A DNA stretch of 64,000 nt from Polycyclovorans sp964425915 (GCA_964425915.1 CAYROO010000001.1:62001-126000); one strand, 5' to 3'. Positions 1 to 8,131 are shown, counted from the stretch's first letter. Program-made: numbers and translations. The notes: generated by a model not told the origin, from the letters alone.

Positions 1-691
1 GAAACCCGAGCCGCTGGGCGACTTCCATCACCGCCGCCGCCCGTGTCTTGTTGCCGAGCTTGAGGTGCAGGGCGGCGAGGCGCAGCCAGTCCTCGCCCTG
101 GCGTGGATCTTCCCGCACCAGCGCTTCCACCAGCGGCAGCGCCTCGCGATGGGCGCCGGTGCCGATCAGGCTGGCCATCAGCGCGCGGCGCCAGGAGATA
201 TCGGCATTGGGCACCGCCTTCACCGCGTCGCGCAGCAGCGGCAGGGCATCGCGATAGCGCTTGTCTTCCAGATAGGCGGCGGCCAGCGCCACCTTGATCT
301 CAGGGCTGGCATCGCCGCGCCGCACCTGGGCTTCCAGCTGCGGCTGCATCTGTTTGTAAGCGCCGGTGCCGAGCAACAACTGGCCCTGCATCTCGCGCAT
401 CTGCTCGGCGGCAATGCCGGACAGCGCGTTGGTGGCCAGTGCCTGATTGAGATATTCCAGCGCCTTGGCATTGTTGCCGTCGCGTGCCGCCTGGGCGGCC
501 ATATCCCGCAACAGCAGGGCCCGTTGATAGGGGTCGGTGGTCTGCTTCAGCAGGGCTTCCGGTGCCACCGACTGCTCGGCCGGTGGCGTCGGCAGCTCGC
601 GCACCTCGCTGCGATATTGCTGCGCCACGGCCGCCATCGGCGCCATCAGCGCCACCACGGTGGTGATCAGAGGCAGACGGGATCGACTCAT
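1..691 (-). CDS. TPR-repeat periplasmic protein, TonB2-associated (3' end outside window)
   Basis: The protein starts at the ATG ending at 691 and runs off the left edge, so about 230 residues are visible. It opens with a signal peptide (MSRSRLPLITT..., cleavage plausible near AVAQQ). After that come helical repeats of TPR type with paired A/L/Y spacing, for example around ALEYLNQAL, ALPLLRDAV and AREALPLVEALV-like stretches. Its ATG overlaps the tonB stop in an ATGA, so it is coupled to the exbB-exbD-tonB genes. TPR proteins in this position are known partners of TonB2/TtpC systems. The role here, a periplasmic scaffold for energy transduction, is inference. The C-terminus cannot be judged. 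Confidence 0.8.
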   Translation of the reverse strand, partial: MSRSRLPLITTVVALMAPMAAVAQQYRSEVRELPTPPAEQSVAPEALLKQTTDPYQRALLLRDMAAQAARDGNNAKALEYLNQALATNALSGIAAEQMREMQGQLLLGTGAYKQMQPQLEAQVRRGDASPEIKVALAAAYLEDKRYRDALPLLRDAVKAVPNADISWRRALMASLIGTGAHREALPLVEALVREDPRQGEDWLRLAALHLKLGNKTRAAAVMEVAQRLGF

Positions 692-1425
692 CGCCAGTTG
701 TACGCGCAGTCTTCGGGGTTCATCGGTACCCGCTGCTTCACTTCGCGGGCGCGCTCGGTCTGCTCGTAGATCCAGTTGCCAATGCTTTCAATGGCGGCGG
801 CCTCAAACACGCCGCGCGGATCGGCGTCGATCAGTTTGACGTTGCGGACGCGGCCGTTGGGCATCACCGTGAACACCACCTCCACCCAGCCGCGAATGCC
901 CTTGTCACAGGCCCACTTGGGCATCTGCGGTCGGGCGGTGGACAAGGGCACCAAGGGCTTGCCGGTAAAGCCCCGACCGCCACCATCGCCGCCCGACCCG
1001 GCACCACTGCCCTGGCCGGCGAAGCCGGCAAAACTGCCCGCGCTGGCGAGCCCCACGCCGAGGTTGTTGCCGCTGTTGAGCGGCACCGAAATATTGCCCA
1101 CTTCGGCGGCCGCGATGGGCAGGGTCGGCACGTTGATGCTGGGCCGCTGCGGCGCCGACAAGGCCGGTGGCGCCGCCGGCGGCGGTGGCGGCTCGGCCTC
1201 GGGGCTGAACAGCTCCTCCGGCGGCGTGTCGGGCTCCTCCTGGACCTTGACCAGCTCCACGCCGTCGAGCCGGCGCCCGGCGTCGGGCGGGGCCTCCGGC
1301 GCCCGCGTCATCCACGCCATCCACAGAAACAGCAGCACCGCCACCGCCACCGCGAACAGGGCGGTGACGGTCAGCCGCGACCAGGGCGCGGCTTCCAGCG
1401 CGCGATCAGCGGGGAAGTGCGGCAA
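688..1425 (-). CDS. tonB: Energy transducer TonB
   Basis: Couples the inner-membrane proton motive force to TonB-dependent outer-membrane receptors. One membrane segment lies near residues 19-37 (LTVTALFAVAV...). It is followed by a Pro/Glu-rich linker (PEEL...PEAEPPPPPAAPP), a Gly-rich stretch, and a C-terminal TonB fold (GWVEVVFTVMPNGRVRNV). No ATG gives a sensible N-terminus. A TTG at 1425 is preceded at eight bases by AAGGA, and this start overlaps the end of exbD by 20 bp, so I chose it. A longer reading upstream to 1488 would cut deep into exbD. Two Cys (in WACDKG and EDCAYNW) could pair in the periplasm. Last conserved member before the TPR gene of a tightly overlapping operon. Confidence 0.9.
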   Translation of the reverse strand: MPHFPADRALEAAPWSRLTVTALFAVAVAVLLFLWMAWMTRAPEAPPDAGRRLDGVELVKVQEEPDTPPEELFSPEAEPPPPPAAPPALSAPQRPSINVPTLPIAAAEVGNISVPLNSGNNLGVGLASAGSFAGFAGQGSGAGSGGDGGGRGFTGKPLVPLSTARPQMPKWACDKGIRGWVEVVFTVMPNGRVRNVKLIDADPRGVFEAAAIESIGNWIYEQTERAREVKQRVPMNPEDCAYNWR

Positions 1426-1810
1426 TGGATACGTCCTTGACGCCCGCCAGGCGCGCCTGGTCCATGGCTTCCACCATGAGGCCGGCACGGGCGTCGGTAT
1501 CGGCCTGGATCACCACCGAGGCCTCGGGATTCTCCGCACGCAGCTTCTGGATCACCGCGCGCAGGCCACGAATGTCGACCCGCTGCTTGTCAATCCATAC
1601 CTCGCCCTCCGGCGAAATCGCCACCAGGATGTTGGTCTGCTCCTCCCGCTGGGCGGTCTCGGCGCTGGGACGATTCACCTCGATCCCGGCCTCGCGAATG
1701 AACGAGGTGGTGACGATGAAGAAGATCAGCATGATGAAGATGACGTCCAGCATCGGCGTCAGGTCGATCCCGGTATCGTCGCCGGGCGGGCTGTGCCGCT
1801 TGATCTTCAT
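1406..1810 (-). CDS. exbD: Biopolymer transport protein ExbD
   Basis: Subunit of the ExbB-ExbD proton channel that energises TonB. At 134 residues it has the usual ExbD length. A single N-terminal membrane helix (DLTPMLDVIFIMLIFFIV) carries the conserved Asp (LDVIF) that is the proton-carrying residue of this family. The rest is the periplasmic domain ending in the helix-strand pattern typical of ExbD/TolR (VVIQADTDARAGLMVEAMDQAR). It overlaps exbB by ATGA and contains the tonB start, so stoichiometric, coupled translation is likely. Confidence 0.95.
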   Translation of the reverse strand: MKIKRHSPPGDDTGIDLTPMLDVIFIMLIFFIVTTSFIREAGIEVNRPSAETAQREEQTNILVAISPEGEVWIDKQRVDIRGLRAVIQKLRAENPEASVVIQADTDARAGLMVEAMDQARLAGVKDVSIAALPR

Positions 1811-2346
1811 GCTGCCATCTCCGTCACGCTGAGCCGGTCACCGAATCGCTCGCCTTCGATGCGCATGCGCGACTGGAACCGGTTGATGAAAAACAGCCCC
1901 GACAGTCCCACCACCATGCCCGCCATGGTGGGCACGGTGGCCCGCGACACGCCGGCTGCCATGGCGCGGGCATCAGCGGTGCCCTTGAGCGCCATCACGT
2001 CGAACACCTCGATCATCCCGGTCACCGTGCCCAACAGGCCCAGCAAGGGACAGATGGCGATCAGCACCTGAATGGTGGGCAGGGTCTGCCCCATCAGCAG
2101 ATGCACGCGGCCCAGCAGTGCGCTGCGGATGCGACGGGCACTGAACGAGCGCCGCTCGGCACGCTCGAACCAGTGCGCCTGCACACGTCGCTCCACCCGC
2201 GGCAGCACGCGCCAGAAAAACCACATGCGTTCAATGATCAGCATCCACAGGATGACCGCGGCGGCGAAGATCCAGTTCAACACCCAGCCGCCCGTCTCCA
2301 GGAACAGGTTGAGCGATTGGTACGGCGCCAGCCAGACCTCAAGCAC
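1807..2346 (-). CDS. exbB: ExbB-type proton channel (MotA/TolQ/ExbB family), short form
   Basis: A 179-residue protein with three membrane segments and the MotA/TolQ/ExbB signature PLLGLLGTVTGMIEVFDVMA around residues 100-125. A second conserved stretch (ATVPTMAGMVVGLSGLFF) lies near the C-terminus. It forms the channel pentamer with ExbD. The operon has two ExbB-like genes, this short canonical one and the long one upstream. That is the TonB2 arrangement known from Vibrio (ExbB2 plus TtpC). Its start overlaps the preceding gene by eight bases. Confidence 0.93.
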   Translation of the reverse strand: MLEVWLAPYQSLNLFLETGGWVLNWIFAAAVILWMLIIERMWFFWRVLPRVERRVQAHWFERAERRSFSARRIRSALLGRVHLLMGQTLPTIQVLIAICPLLGLLGTVTGMIEVFDVMALKGTADARAMAAGVSRATVPTMAGMVVGLSGLFFINRFQSRMRIEGERFGDRLSVTEMAA

Positions 2347-3691
2347 GGGGGCCCTCCAGCCGCTCCGCCAGCAGCACCGCCGCCTGCTCGTCCAGTGTCT
2401 GGATCAGCACGCGCGAACGCGCCGCCAGCAGGGAATTCACGAACAGCAGCGGAATCGCCACCACCAGACCCAGCACGGTGGTCACCAGCGCCTGCGAAAT
2501 CCCCCCCGCCATCAACTTGGGATCGCCGGTACCGAACACGGTGATGGCCTGGAAGGTGGCGATCATCCCGGTAACCGTTCCCAGCAGTCCCAGCAAGGGC
2601 GCAACGGCGGCAAACAGCTTGATCACCGACTGCGCCCGTTCCAGCCGCGGCGTTTCACGCAGCACCGACTCCGACAGCCGCAACTCCAGCAGTTCGGGGT
2701 CGTCGTCGTCGCGGCTGTCCTCACGGAAGCTGGCGATGATGCGGCCCAGCGGGTTGTCCTGCCGCGGGTCGGCTAGCTGTTGCAGCTGCAGGCGCATGCG
2801 GCGGCCGGTGCCGGTGAGGAACAGCAGCTGGCCGATGGCAATCAGCACGCCGACCAGGCCGATCAGCAGGATGATGTAACCCACCGCCCCACCCTGTTGG
2901 ATGCGCTCCAGCAGGTCCGGCTTGTCGCCCTCGACACTGAGCAAGGTGCCGCGCGAGGGGTCGATCAGCACCGGCGCAGTACCCGCACGCGTGTCGGCAT
3001 AGGCCTCCGCCAGCCGGCGCAGGGATCCAGCCGGTTGCCGAGGCAGCGCCACCAGCCGCGCCTGATCGTCGAGCACCAGGTACTGGCCGTCAGCGAAGGC
3101 CGTGAAGCTGCCGACGCGCACCACTTCGGCGGTCCGCGACAGGCCGGCGGCATCGACGATCGGCGCCTGGAATCGCACGCTGCGGCCCGACTCCGTCATC
3201 TGCTCCATCAAGGTCACCCACAGCTGTTCCAGCTCCGGGATGCCGGGTAGCTCGCGCCCCGTGGCCAGCTGGTCCAGCAACACCAGACGCTCGGGCGTCT
3301 GCGCCGTCACCAGAGAATCAGCCGCCAGCGCGCGCAGATCGCCGGCCACCTGACGGATGCCTGCATACATCTGGTCCAGTTCACCGACACTGCTGCGCAG
3401 CTGCTCCTTCAGCGCCTGCACCTCTTTCTGCTGGGCTTCGAAGCGACGACGCACCTCGGCGATGCGGACCTCGGCCTTGCGCTTGTCCGCCTCGGCTTCG
3501 CGGAGCATGGCCGACTGCTGGTTCTTTTCCCGCAGGAACCGTGCCTCGCGTTCACGGTTGAGCGTGCCCCCCTCCGCCGCCGCGGCCTGCACTTCCCGCA
3601 ACAGCGCATCCAGCCCCTCCGCGGTCTGCGGCGCCTGGGCCTGGGCGGTACCACTCAGCAGCACTGCCCACAGCAGCATCCAGCGCTTCAT
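2339..3691 (-). CDS. ttpC: Long ExbB-like protein with periplasmic coiled coil (TtpC type)
   Basis: 450 residues. A cleavable signal peptide (MKRWMLLWAVLLSGTAQAQ) is followed by a charged coiled coil (about residues 40-115, Glu/Arg/Lys/Gln rich). Next is a periplasmic domain, then a MotA/TolQ/ExbB module from about residue 270 with three membrane segments and the signature LLGLLGTVTGMIATFQAITV. TtpC of Vibrio TonB2 systems has this architecture and is required together with ExbB2/ExbD2. The gene is overlapped at both ends (ATGA with DUF3450; eight bases with exbB). The coiled coil may contact the DUF3450 partner, which is also coiled-coil; this is inference. Confidence 0.88.
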   Translation of the reverse strand: MKRWMLLWAVLLSGTAQAQAPQTAEGLDALLREVQAAAAEGGTLNREREARFLREKNQQSAMLREAEADKRKAEVRIAEVRRRFEAQQKEVQALKEQLRSSVGELDQMYAGIRQVAGDLRALAADSLVTAQTPERLVLLDQLATGRELPGIPELEQLWVTLMEQMTESGRSVRFQAPIVDAAGLSRTAEVVRVGSFTAFADGQYLVLDDQARLVALPRQPAGSLRRLAEAYADTRAGTAPVLIDPSRGTLLSVEGDKPDLLERIQQGGAVGYIILLIGLVGVLIAIGQLLFLTGTGRRMRLQLQQLADPRQDNPLGRIIASFREDSRDDDDPELLELRLSESVLRETPRLERAQSVIKLFAAVAPLLGLLGTVTGMIATFQAITVFGTGDPKLMAGGISQALVTTVLGLVVAIPLLFVNSLLAARSRVLIQTLDEQAAVLLAERLEGPRA

Positions 3692-4440
3692 GGCTGCACC
3701 TCCTCAGCGGCCGCGACCGGCAGTTTCAGCAGTCCGGCGGGCGCGGTGTCGCGCGCCATGCGCAGCCCCTGTCGAATGGTCCGGGCAAGGCCGCTGTCCA
3801 CTGATAGCCATTCCGCGCTGTCGGCATCCCATCGCCAGGCCTGATCGCCTTCCAGCGTCAGCGCATACAGCGCCAGCCGTCCGACCCGCAGCTGATCGAC
3901 CACCCGGCCTGCCACCTCGGCACGTTCGGCACCCAGGCCGCGGCCGTAATCGACCTCCACCTGATAGGCCTCCAGCAGACGGCGGTACTTGTCCGCCAGG
4001 GTGGCTTCGGGGTCACTCATCAATCGCTCAAGATTGTCCAGCCGCTCCTGGCGCTCCTGCGGCAGGAACGGCAGGTCGAGCGCAACAAAGCGCTTGAGGG
4101 CATCGAGCATGCGCAGCATCAGCGGCAACAGCTCGGCCTCGGTCCGCTGCATGGCCTCGATCTGCCGGCTCAGCGACGCTTTCTCCTCGGCCTGCCGCGC
4201 CGCGATGGCTTCCAACTGGTCGGCATAGACCGTTAGCTGCTGCGCCTGCCAGCTGGCCGCACGGTAGCGCTCCAACAAGGCGCGGGTTTGGTCGTCCAGC
4301 TGGTCCACCCGATCCTGTGACACCGCAGCGGCCTTCTGGGACCGCTCGACCGTGTCGAGCGCCTGTCCCACCGAATCGCCCTGCGCCCAAGCGGCGCCCG
4401 AGACCGCCAGCACGGCGGCCCAATAAGGGAAACGGCTCAT
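3688..4440 (-). CDS. DUF3450 periplasmic coiled-coil protein of the TonB2 operon
   Basis: 250 residues with a signal peptide (MSRFPYWAAVLAVSGAAWA) and a long N-terminal coiled coil to about residue 110. A compact domain containing the family's RLLEAYQVEVDYGR stretch follows, then a C-terminal part with DQAWRWD. DUF3450 genes almost always precede a TtpC-like ExbB, as here. The molecular function is not established; a periplasmic assembly factor for the transducer complex is the usual suggestion. It overlaps the hydrolase upstream and ttpC downstream by four bases each. Confidence 0.85.
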   Translation of the reverse strand: MSRFPYWAAVLAVSGAAWAQGDSVGQALDTVERSQKAAAVSQDRVDQLDDQTRALLERYRAASWQAQQLTVYADQLEAIAARQAEEKASLSRQIEAMQRTEAELLPLMLRMLDALKRFVALDLPFLPQERQERLDNLERLMSDPEATLADKYRRLLEAYQVEVDYGRGLGAERAEVAGRVVDQLRVGRLALYALTLEGDQAWRWDADSAEWLSVDSGLARTIRQGLRMARDTAPAGLLKLPVAAAEEVQP

Positions 4441-5285
4441 ACGCTCAGCCCTACACGCGCGGCGGAAACCGGAATCGGGCGCTCCTCCAGGGGGCGCAAC
4501 CAGCTGCAGATGCCATTCATCATTTCATCCGTGTGTTCGTCATCAATGACCCAGTGGCCGCGGTCGGGATAGTGCCGCAGCCGCGCAGAGGGATACCGTC
4601 GTGTCAGCTTGCGCACATGACGCGAAGGGGTGAGGCGATCGGCGCCGGCGCTGACGATGTACACCGGACACCGCACGAGATCGGCATCCGCTCGCGATGC
4701 GCGACGCCAGTCGGCCCACCAGAAAGCCAGCTCGAATGCGGCGCGCCCGGACTCATGCACCATGCGTTGGTACATCGCTTCATGACGGTCTTCGGGCAGC
4801 CCATTGAAGGCGGCGTAGCTGGCCATCCGACGCGACAGCTTCTGTGGCTTGCGCCAGAAACCCCAGCGGGCGAAGGCGGCAAAGAAGGCCTTGAAGTTGG
4901 ACCACGACAGGATATTCATGCCCCAGGGGAGCGCCGGGGTCAGCAACACCAGGGCGCGACAAGGAATCCGGGTCGCCAGCTGCTGGGCCAGGAGGCCGCC
5001 CATCGAATGACCGACGATCACGGGCGGCGTCGACCACCCCTGCGCCGCCACCGTCCGTTCCAGATACCCCAGATATTCCTGCAGGCTGAGCGCACCGACC
5101 TGCAGGGGTTGATCCGGCGTCGGCTGGTGCGCCGGCAGGGTCGGCACCAGACAATCAAAACCGCGCGCTTCCAGGGTCAGCCTGATCCGCTCGAAGTCGG
5201 CGCCGGTGCACCACATACCGTGGATCAGCAGGGCCGGCGTGCGCGGGCGAAACAATGGGGTTCTGGCGGATTCCTGTTCTGCCAT
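4437..5285 (-). CDS. Alpha/beta hydrolase
   Basis: 282 residues from the ATG at 5285, which has GAGGAG six bases upstream; ATGs at 5291 and farther upstream fit less well. An oxyanion-hole HG (LLIHGMWCTG) and the nucleophile elbow VGHSMGGL are clear. The catalytic His is probably in YPDRGHWVIDDE. It is a serine hydrolase, lipase/esterase-like, of the Hydrolase_4/alpha-beta type. The substrate is unknown. There is no signal peptide, so it is likely cytoplasmic. It overlaps the DUF3450 start (ATGA), which makes it the first tightly coupled gene of the TonB2 operon, although its link to iron or receptor transport is not evident. Confidence 0.87.
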   Translation of the reverse strand: MAEQESARTPLFRPRTPALLIHGMWCTGADFERIRLTLEARGFDCLVPTLPAHQPTPDQPLQVGALSLQEYLGYLERTVAAQGWSTPPVIVGHSMGGLLAQQLATRIPCRALVLLTPALPWGMNILSWSNFKAFFAAFARWGFWRKPQKLSRRMASYAAFNGLPEDRHEAMYQRMVHESGRAAFELAFWWADWRRASRADADLVRCPVYIVSAGADRLTPSRHVRKLTRRYPSARLRHYPDRGHWVIDDEHTDEMMNGICSWLRPLEERPIPVSAARVGLSV

Positions 5286-5373
5286 CGGCATCTCCTCGTG
5301 ATGCCGGGACTCTAGCATTCCCTTACCGGTGGCTGACGTCCTCGCGGTCGGAGCGTCCCGCGGCGCCGTCTAC

Positions 5374-5592
5374 TCATACTGTCGCGTGCTGGTGGCGCCA
5401 ACCCTGCCGCGGTGCGGCGGCATCAGCGCCGCGACGCGCCCATACTTTCTCGTGGAGATAGTAGGCCACCGTGTTGATACAAGGTTCGATCAGGGCCGTG
5501 AGGCTGCCCGCGACCCAGCTGCCGGTGATCAGGTAGGCAACCGTGAACGCCACCGTAAAATGCACGGCTGCAAAGCTGAGCGTCTTGGTCAT
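5374..5592 (-). CDS. DUF2061 small membrane protein
   Basis: 72 residues starting at MTKTLSFAAVHF, with a GGAG about eight bases upstream. Two membrane segments and the family hallmark pattern SWVAGSLTALIEPCINTVAYYLHEKVW are visible. DUF2061 proteins have no assigned biochemistry. The gene lies directly downstream of the Fur-box match and 88 bp ahead of the hydrolase on the same strand, so it may be the first gene of the iron-responsive TonB2 transcript. A longer in-frame start at 5664 would place the Fur box inside the coding region and is less likely. Confidence 0.85.
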   Translation of the reverse strand: MTKTLSFAAVHFTVAFTVAYLITGSWVAGSLTALIEPCINTVAYYLHEKVWARRGADAAAPRQGWRHQHATV

Positions 5593-5621
5593 GGCGGGCA
5601 CTCCGAATGAGAACGTCCGCA

Positions 5622-5640
5622 AATGATAATGACTCTCGTT
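5622..5640 (-). promoter_or_regulatory. Fur box
   Basis: Read on the minus strand, AACGAGAGTCATTATCATT differs at only a few positions from the gammaproteobacterial Fur consensus, and one half-site (ATTATCA) is perfect. It lies 30 bp upstream of the DUF2061 start and 40 bp upstream of the divergent DUF6265 start. Iron-repressed control of the TonB2 operon fits the gene content. The match is seen in the sequence; the regulation is inference. Confidence 0.7.
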
Positions 5641-5679
5641 TGTGTTGCAAATGAATTGATTCAAGGATGCCGATAGCCC

Positions 5680-6123
5680 ATGACTATTGTCCTGCGTGCC
5701 TTGCTGGTGGCCCTGGCGGCCCTGCCCGCCGCGCTCACGGCTGCCCCCAAGCTACCAGACCTCTCTGGCCTGAAGGGGTGCTGGGCCTACGCCGCAGGCG
5801 ACCAGGTCTACCGTGAGGTGTGGCTGGCCGCCAGCGACAACCTGATGCTCGGCAGCAGCGACCGTCAGCAGGCCGGACGCAGCCAGACCTTCGAGTTCCT
5901 GCGCATCGTCGCCGATGACCACGGCATCCGACTGCTGCTGCAGCCGGAAGGCCAGCCCGCCACTGCCTACCGACTCGCATCGGCCCGGTCGGGCTGGCAG
6001 TTTCAGCGTGAAAGCGCTGGCCAACCGCAGACCATCCACTACCAGCGCCTGGACGCACAGCGCCTCCAGATCCGCCTCGATTCCACCGATTTCATCTTGA
6101 CCCAAAAGGACTGTGACTCATGA
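5680..6123 (+). CDS. Secreted DUF6265-type protein
   Basis: 147 residues with a clear signal peptide (MTIVLRALLVALAALPAALTAA). The mature part opens with DLSGLKGCW and contains MLGSSDRQQAGRSQTFEFLRI, a pattern of the DUF6265 family of small periplasmic beta-barrel-like domains. Two Cys (GCW and the C-terminal KDCDS) may form a disulfide. Function unknown. It ends in an ATGA overlap with the acyl-CoA dehydrogenase, so the two are co-transcribed. It is divergent from DUF2061 across the Fur-box interval. Confidence 0.8.
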   Translation: MTIVLRALLVALAALPAALTAAPKLPDLSGLKGCWAYAAGDQVYREVWLAASDNLMLGSSDRQQAGRSQTFEFLRIVADDHGIRLLLQPEGQPATAYRLASARSGWQFQRESAGQPQTIHYQRLDAQRLQIRLDSTDFILTQKDCDS

Positions 6124-7259
6124 GTGATTCCGCCGAGCTGCAACTGTTCCGCGACACCGTCGTGCGCTTTTTCAATGACGAAGTGGAGCCGCACTACGCG
6201 CAATGGGAGAAGGACGGCATCTTCCCCAAAGAGCTGTATCTGAAGATGGGTGAGAACGGCCTGCTGTGCGTCGACATGCCGGAGGAATACGGCGGCATGG
6301 GCGCCCCGTTCGAGTTCAGCATGGTGGTGCTGGAAGAAGCCGCGCGCATGGGCTACCTGGCGCTGGCGTCCAACCTCTCGGTGCATTCCGATATCGCCGC
6401 CCCCTACATCCTGCACCTGGGCAGCGAGCACCAGAAGCAGAAGTACCTGCCGCGCATGGCCCGCGGTGAGTGCATCGGCGCCATCGGCATGAGCGAACCG
6501 GGCGCTGGCTCAGACCTACAGGGCATCAAGACCAACGCCCTGCCCGACGGCGACGGCTACGTCATCAACGGCTCCAAGACCTTCATCACCAACGGCCAGC
6601 ACGCCGGCGTGGTGATCCTCGCCACCAAGACCGACCCCAAGCAGGGCGCCAAGGGCACCACTCTGTTCACCTTCGATACCTCGCTGCCCGGCTTCAAGCG
6701 CGGCCGCAACCTGGAGAAGGTCGGCCTGCATTCCGCCGATACCTCTGAGCTGTTCTTCGACAACGTCAAGATCGGCGCGGATGAAGTGTTGGGCAAGATC
6801 GGCGGCGGCTTCGGTCACCTGATCGACGAGCTGCCGCGTGAGCGTCTGGCGCTGGCCGTCACCGCCGTCGGCCATGCCCAGGGCGCGCTGGAAAAGACCG
6901 TGGAATACGTGACCCAGCGCAAGGCCTTCGGCCAGCCCATCGCCAGCTTCCAGAACACCCGCTTCGAACTGGCCAAGTGCAAGACCGACATCGAGGTGCA
7001 CCGGGCCTTCGTCGAGAAATGCAATGCGCTCTACGCCGACGGCAAGCTGGACGTGCCGCACGCGGCGATGATCAAGCTCTCCACCACCGAGATGGAAGGC
7101 CGGGTCACCGATGCCTGCCTGCAGCTGTTCGGCGGCTATGGCTACATGACCGAATACCCGATCAGCCGCTACTGGCAGGATGCCCGCATCCAGCGCATCT
7201 ACGGCGGCACCTCGGAGATCATGAAGGAAGTGATTGCGCGGTCCTTGGTGGGCCGTTAA
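6120..7259 (+). CDS. Acyl-CoA dehydrogenase
   Basis: 379 residues, full length for the FAD-dependent acyl-CoA dehydrogenase family. An N-terminal helical domain is followed by the middle beta domain with the flavin signatures IGAIGMSEPGAGSDLQG and YVINGSKTFITNG. The C-terminal helical domain holds QRKAFGQPIASFQ and LQLFGGYGYMTEYP. It oxidises acyl-CoA thioesters in fatty-acid or branched-chain catabolism and passes electrons to ETF. At the position where medium-chain enzymes carry the base (YEGT) this protein has YGGT. The catalytic Glu is probably E241 in RERLALA, the isovaleryl/long-chain type location. Substrate range cannot be read further. No partner beta-oxidation genes are adjacent. 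Confidence 0.95.
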   Translation: MSDSAELQLFRDTVVRFFNDEVEPHYAQWEKDGIFPKELYLKMGENGLLCVDMPEEYGGMGAPFEFSMVVLEEAARMGYLALASNLSVHSDIAAPYILHLGSEHQKQKYLPRMARGECIGAIGMSEPGAGSDLQGIKTNALPDGDGYVINGSKTFITNGQHAGVVILATKTDPKQGAKGTTLFTFDTSLPGFKRGRNLEKVGLHSADTSELFFDNVKIGADEVLGKIGGGFGHLIDELPRERLALAVTAVGHAQGALEKTVEYVTQRKAFGQPIASFQNTRFELAKCKTDIEVHRAFVEKCNALYADGKLDVPHAAMIKLSTTEMEGRVTDACLQLFGGYGYMTEYPISRYWQDARIQRIYGGTSEIMKEVIARSLVGR

Positions 7260-7344
7260 GCCGACCATCGCCCCTGCACTCAACATTCCCCGTCAGCCGG
7301 AAGCGTCATTTGCTGCCCCCCGACGCCCTACTTCCTGTCATCCC

Positions 7345-7455
7345 CGACGCCCTACTTCCTGTCACCCTCGACTTGATCGGGGGTCCAATTGCAACGGTCA
7401 GCTGCTGGATGCCCGATCAAGTCGGGCATGACGGGAACCGGGCCTGCACCCACGG
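7345..7455 (+). repeat. Dispersed intergenic repeat, copy 1 (runs into gap)
   Basis: About 111 bp beginning CGACGCCCTACTTCCTGTCA and ending CCTGCACCCACGG. It contains two mirror-image palindromes, CGACTTGATCGGGG near 7369 and GCCCGATCAAGTCGGGC near 7411. These can pair with each other to make a long hairpin. A truncated leader copy (CGACGCCCTACTTCCTGTCAT) precedes it at 7320-7344. The right edge touches the assembly gap. Confidence 0.9.
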
Positions 7456-7555
7456 NNNNNNNNNNNNNNNNNNNNNNNNNNNNNNNNNNNNNNNNNNNNN
7501 NNNNNNNNNNNNNNNNNNNNNNNNNNNNNNNNNNNNNNNNNNNNNNNNNNNNNNN
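7456..7555. other. Assembly gap (100 N)
   Basis: Exactly 100 N, a conventional placeholder for a gap of unknown length. The same repeat lies on both flanks, so the gap probably hides further repeat copies. Confidence 0.98.
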
Positions 7556-7567
7556 CACCGTCACCCC

Positions 7568-7678
7568 CGACGCCCTACTTCCTGTCACCCCCGACTTGAT
7601 CGGGGGTCCAGTTGCAACGGTCGGCTGCTGGATGCCCGATCAAGTCGGGCATGACGGGAACCGGGCCTGCACCCACGG
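7568..7678 (+). repeat. Dispersed intergenic repeat, copy 2
   Basis: Same unit as copy 1, with complete flanks: CGACGCCCTACTTCCTGTCA, the left palindrome CCCGACTTGATCGGGGG, the right palindrome CCCGATCAAGTCGGGC and the GGGAACCGGGCCTGCACCCA tail. It differs from copy 1 at a few scattered bases. The spacer to copy 3 contains a GC-rich inverted stretch around 7690-7715. Confidence 0.92.
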
Positions 7679-7746
7679 GGGCGGTACCGGGCACCATCGC
7701 CGGGCGCCCGGTCCGATCCGCATGACAGCAACTTCACCGTCACCCC

Positions 7747-7857
7747 CGACGCCCTACTTCCTGTCACCCCCGACTTGATCGGGGGTCCAATTGCAACGGT
7801 CGGCTGCTGGATGCCCGATCAAGTCGGGCATGACGGGAACCAGGCCTGCACCCACCG
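7747..7857 (+). repeat. Dispersed intergenic repeat, copy 3
   Basis: Third copy of the unit, with both palindromes intact and a CAGGCCTGCACCCACCG tail. The distance from copy 2 is about 179 bp start to start. No transposase or terminal target duplication is visible, so this is a non-autonomous REP-like family and not an insertion sequence. Confidence 0.92.
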
Positions 7858-8131
7858 TGGGGGCGACGCCCCGGAACGCCACTTCGAGACCGTTGGAGGG
7901 CCATGGAAGGCCCGACACGAGCGATCCAGGGATGGACCCGGCCGCAGGCCGGGAGCGGGTCACGAAGGGGGGTGCCGGGGCGGCGCCGGGCACCACCGTT
8001 CAGGCGGATCACGAAGGGGGTCCGGGTTAGCGCCGGGCGCCACAGACCCGCTGCATGTCGATTTGGCGGCTGCTGCTTCGACGAAGCGATGACGATATCG
8101 TCTCATCTGCCCTCAATGGTAGGAGCTGCCC
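7858..8131. repeat. Non-coding interval with imperfect tandem repeat
   Basis: No gene is supported. Two imperfect units beginning CACGAAGGGGG start at 7961 and 8010, and each continues into a GCGCCGGGC-rich stretch. Upstream, GGACCCGGCCGCAGGCCGGGAG around 7933-7954 is a further GC-rich palindrome. A weak upstream region for the DUF1428 gene (GGTAGGAGCTGCCC just before 8132) supplies its ribosome binding site. Confidence 0.6.

Noticed and set aside
776..2071. Long plus-strand open frame opposite tonB/exbD/exbB
   Set aside because: Its residues are the antisense of well-supported genes, with His/Pro/Ser-rich low complexity and no family pattern.
7320..7857. CRISPR array
   Set aside because: Units are about 111 bp with internal palindromes and irregular spacing; there are no short unique spacers and no cas genes.
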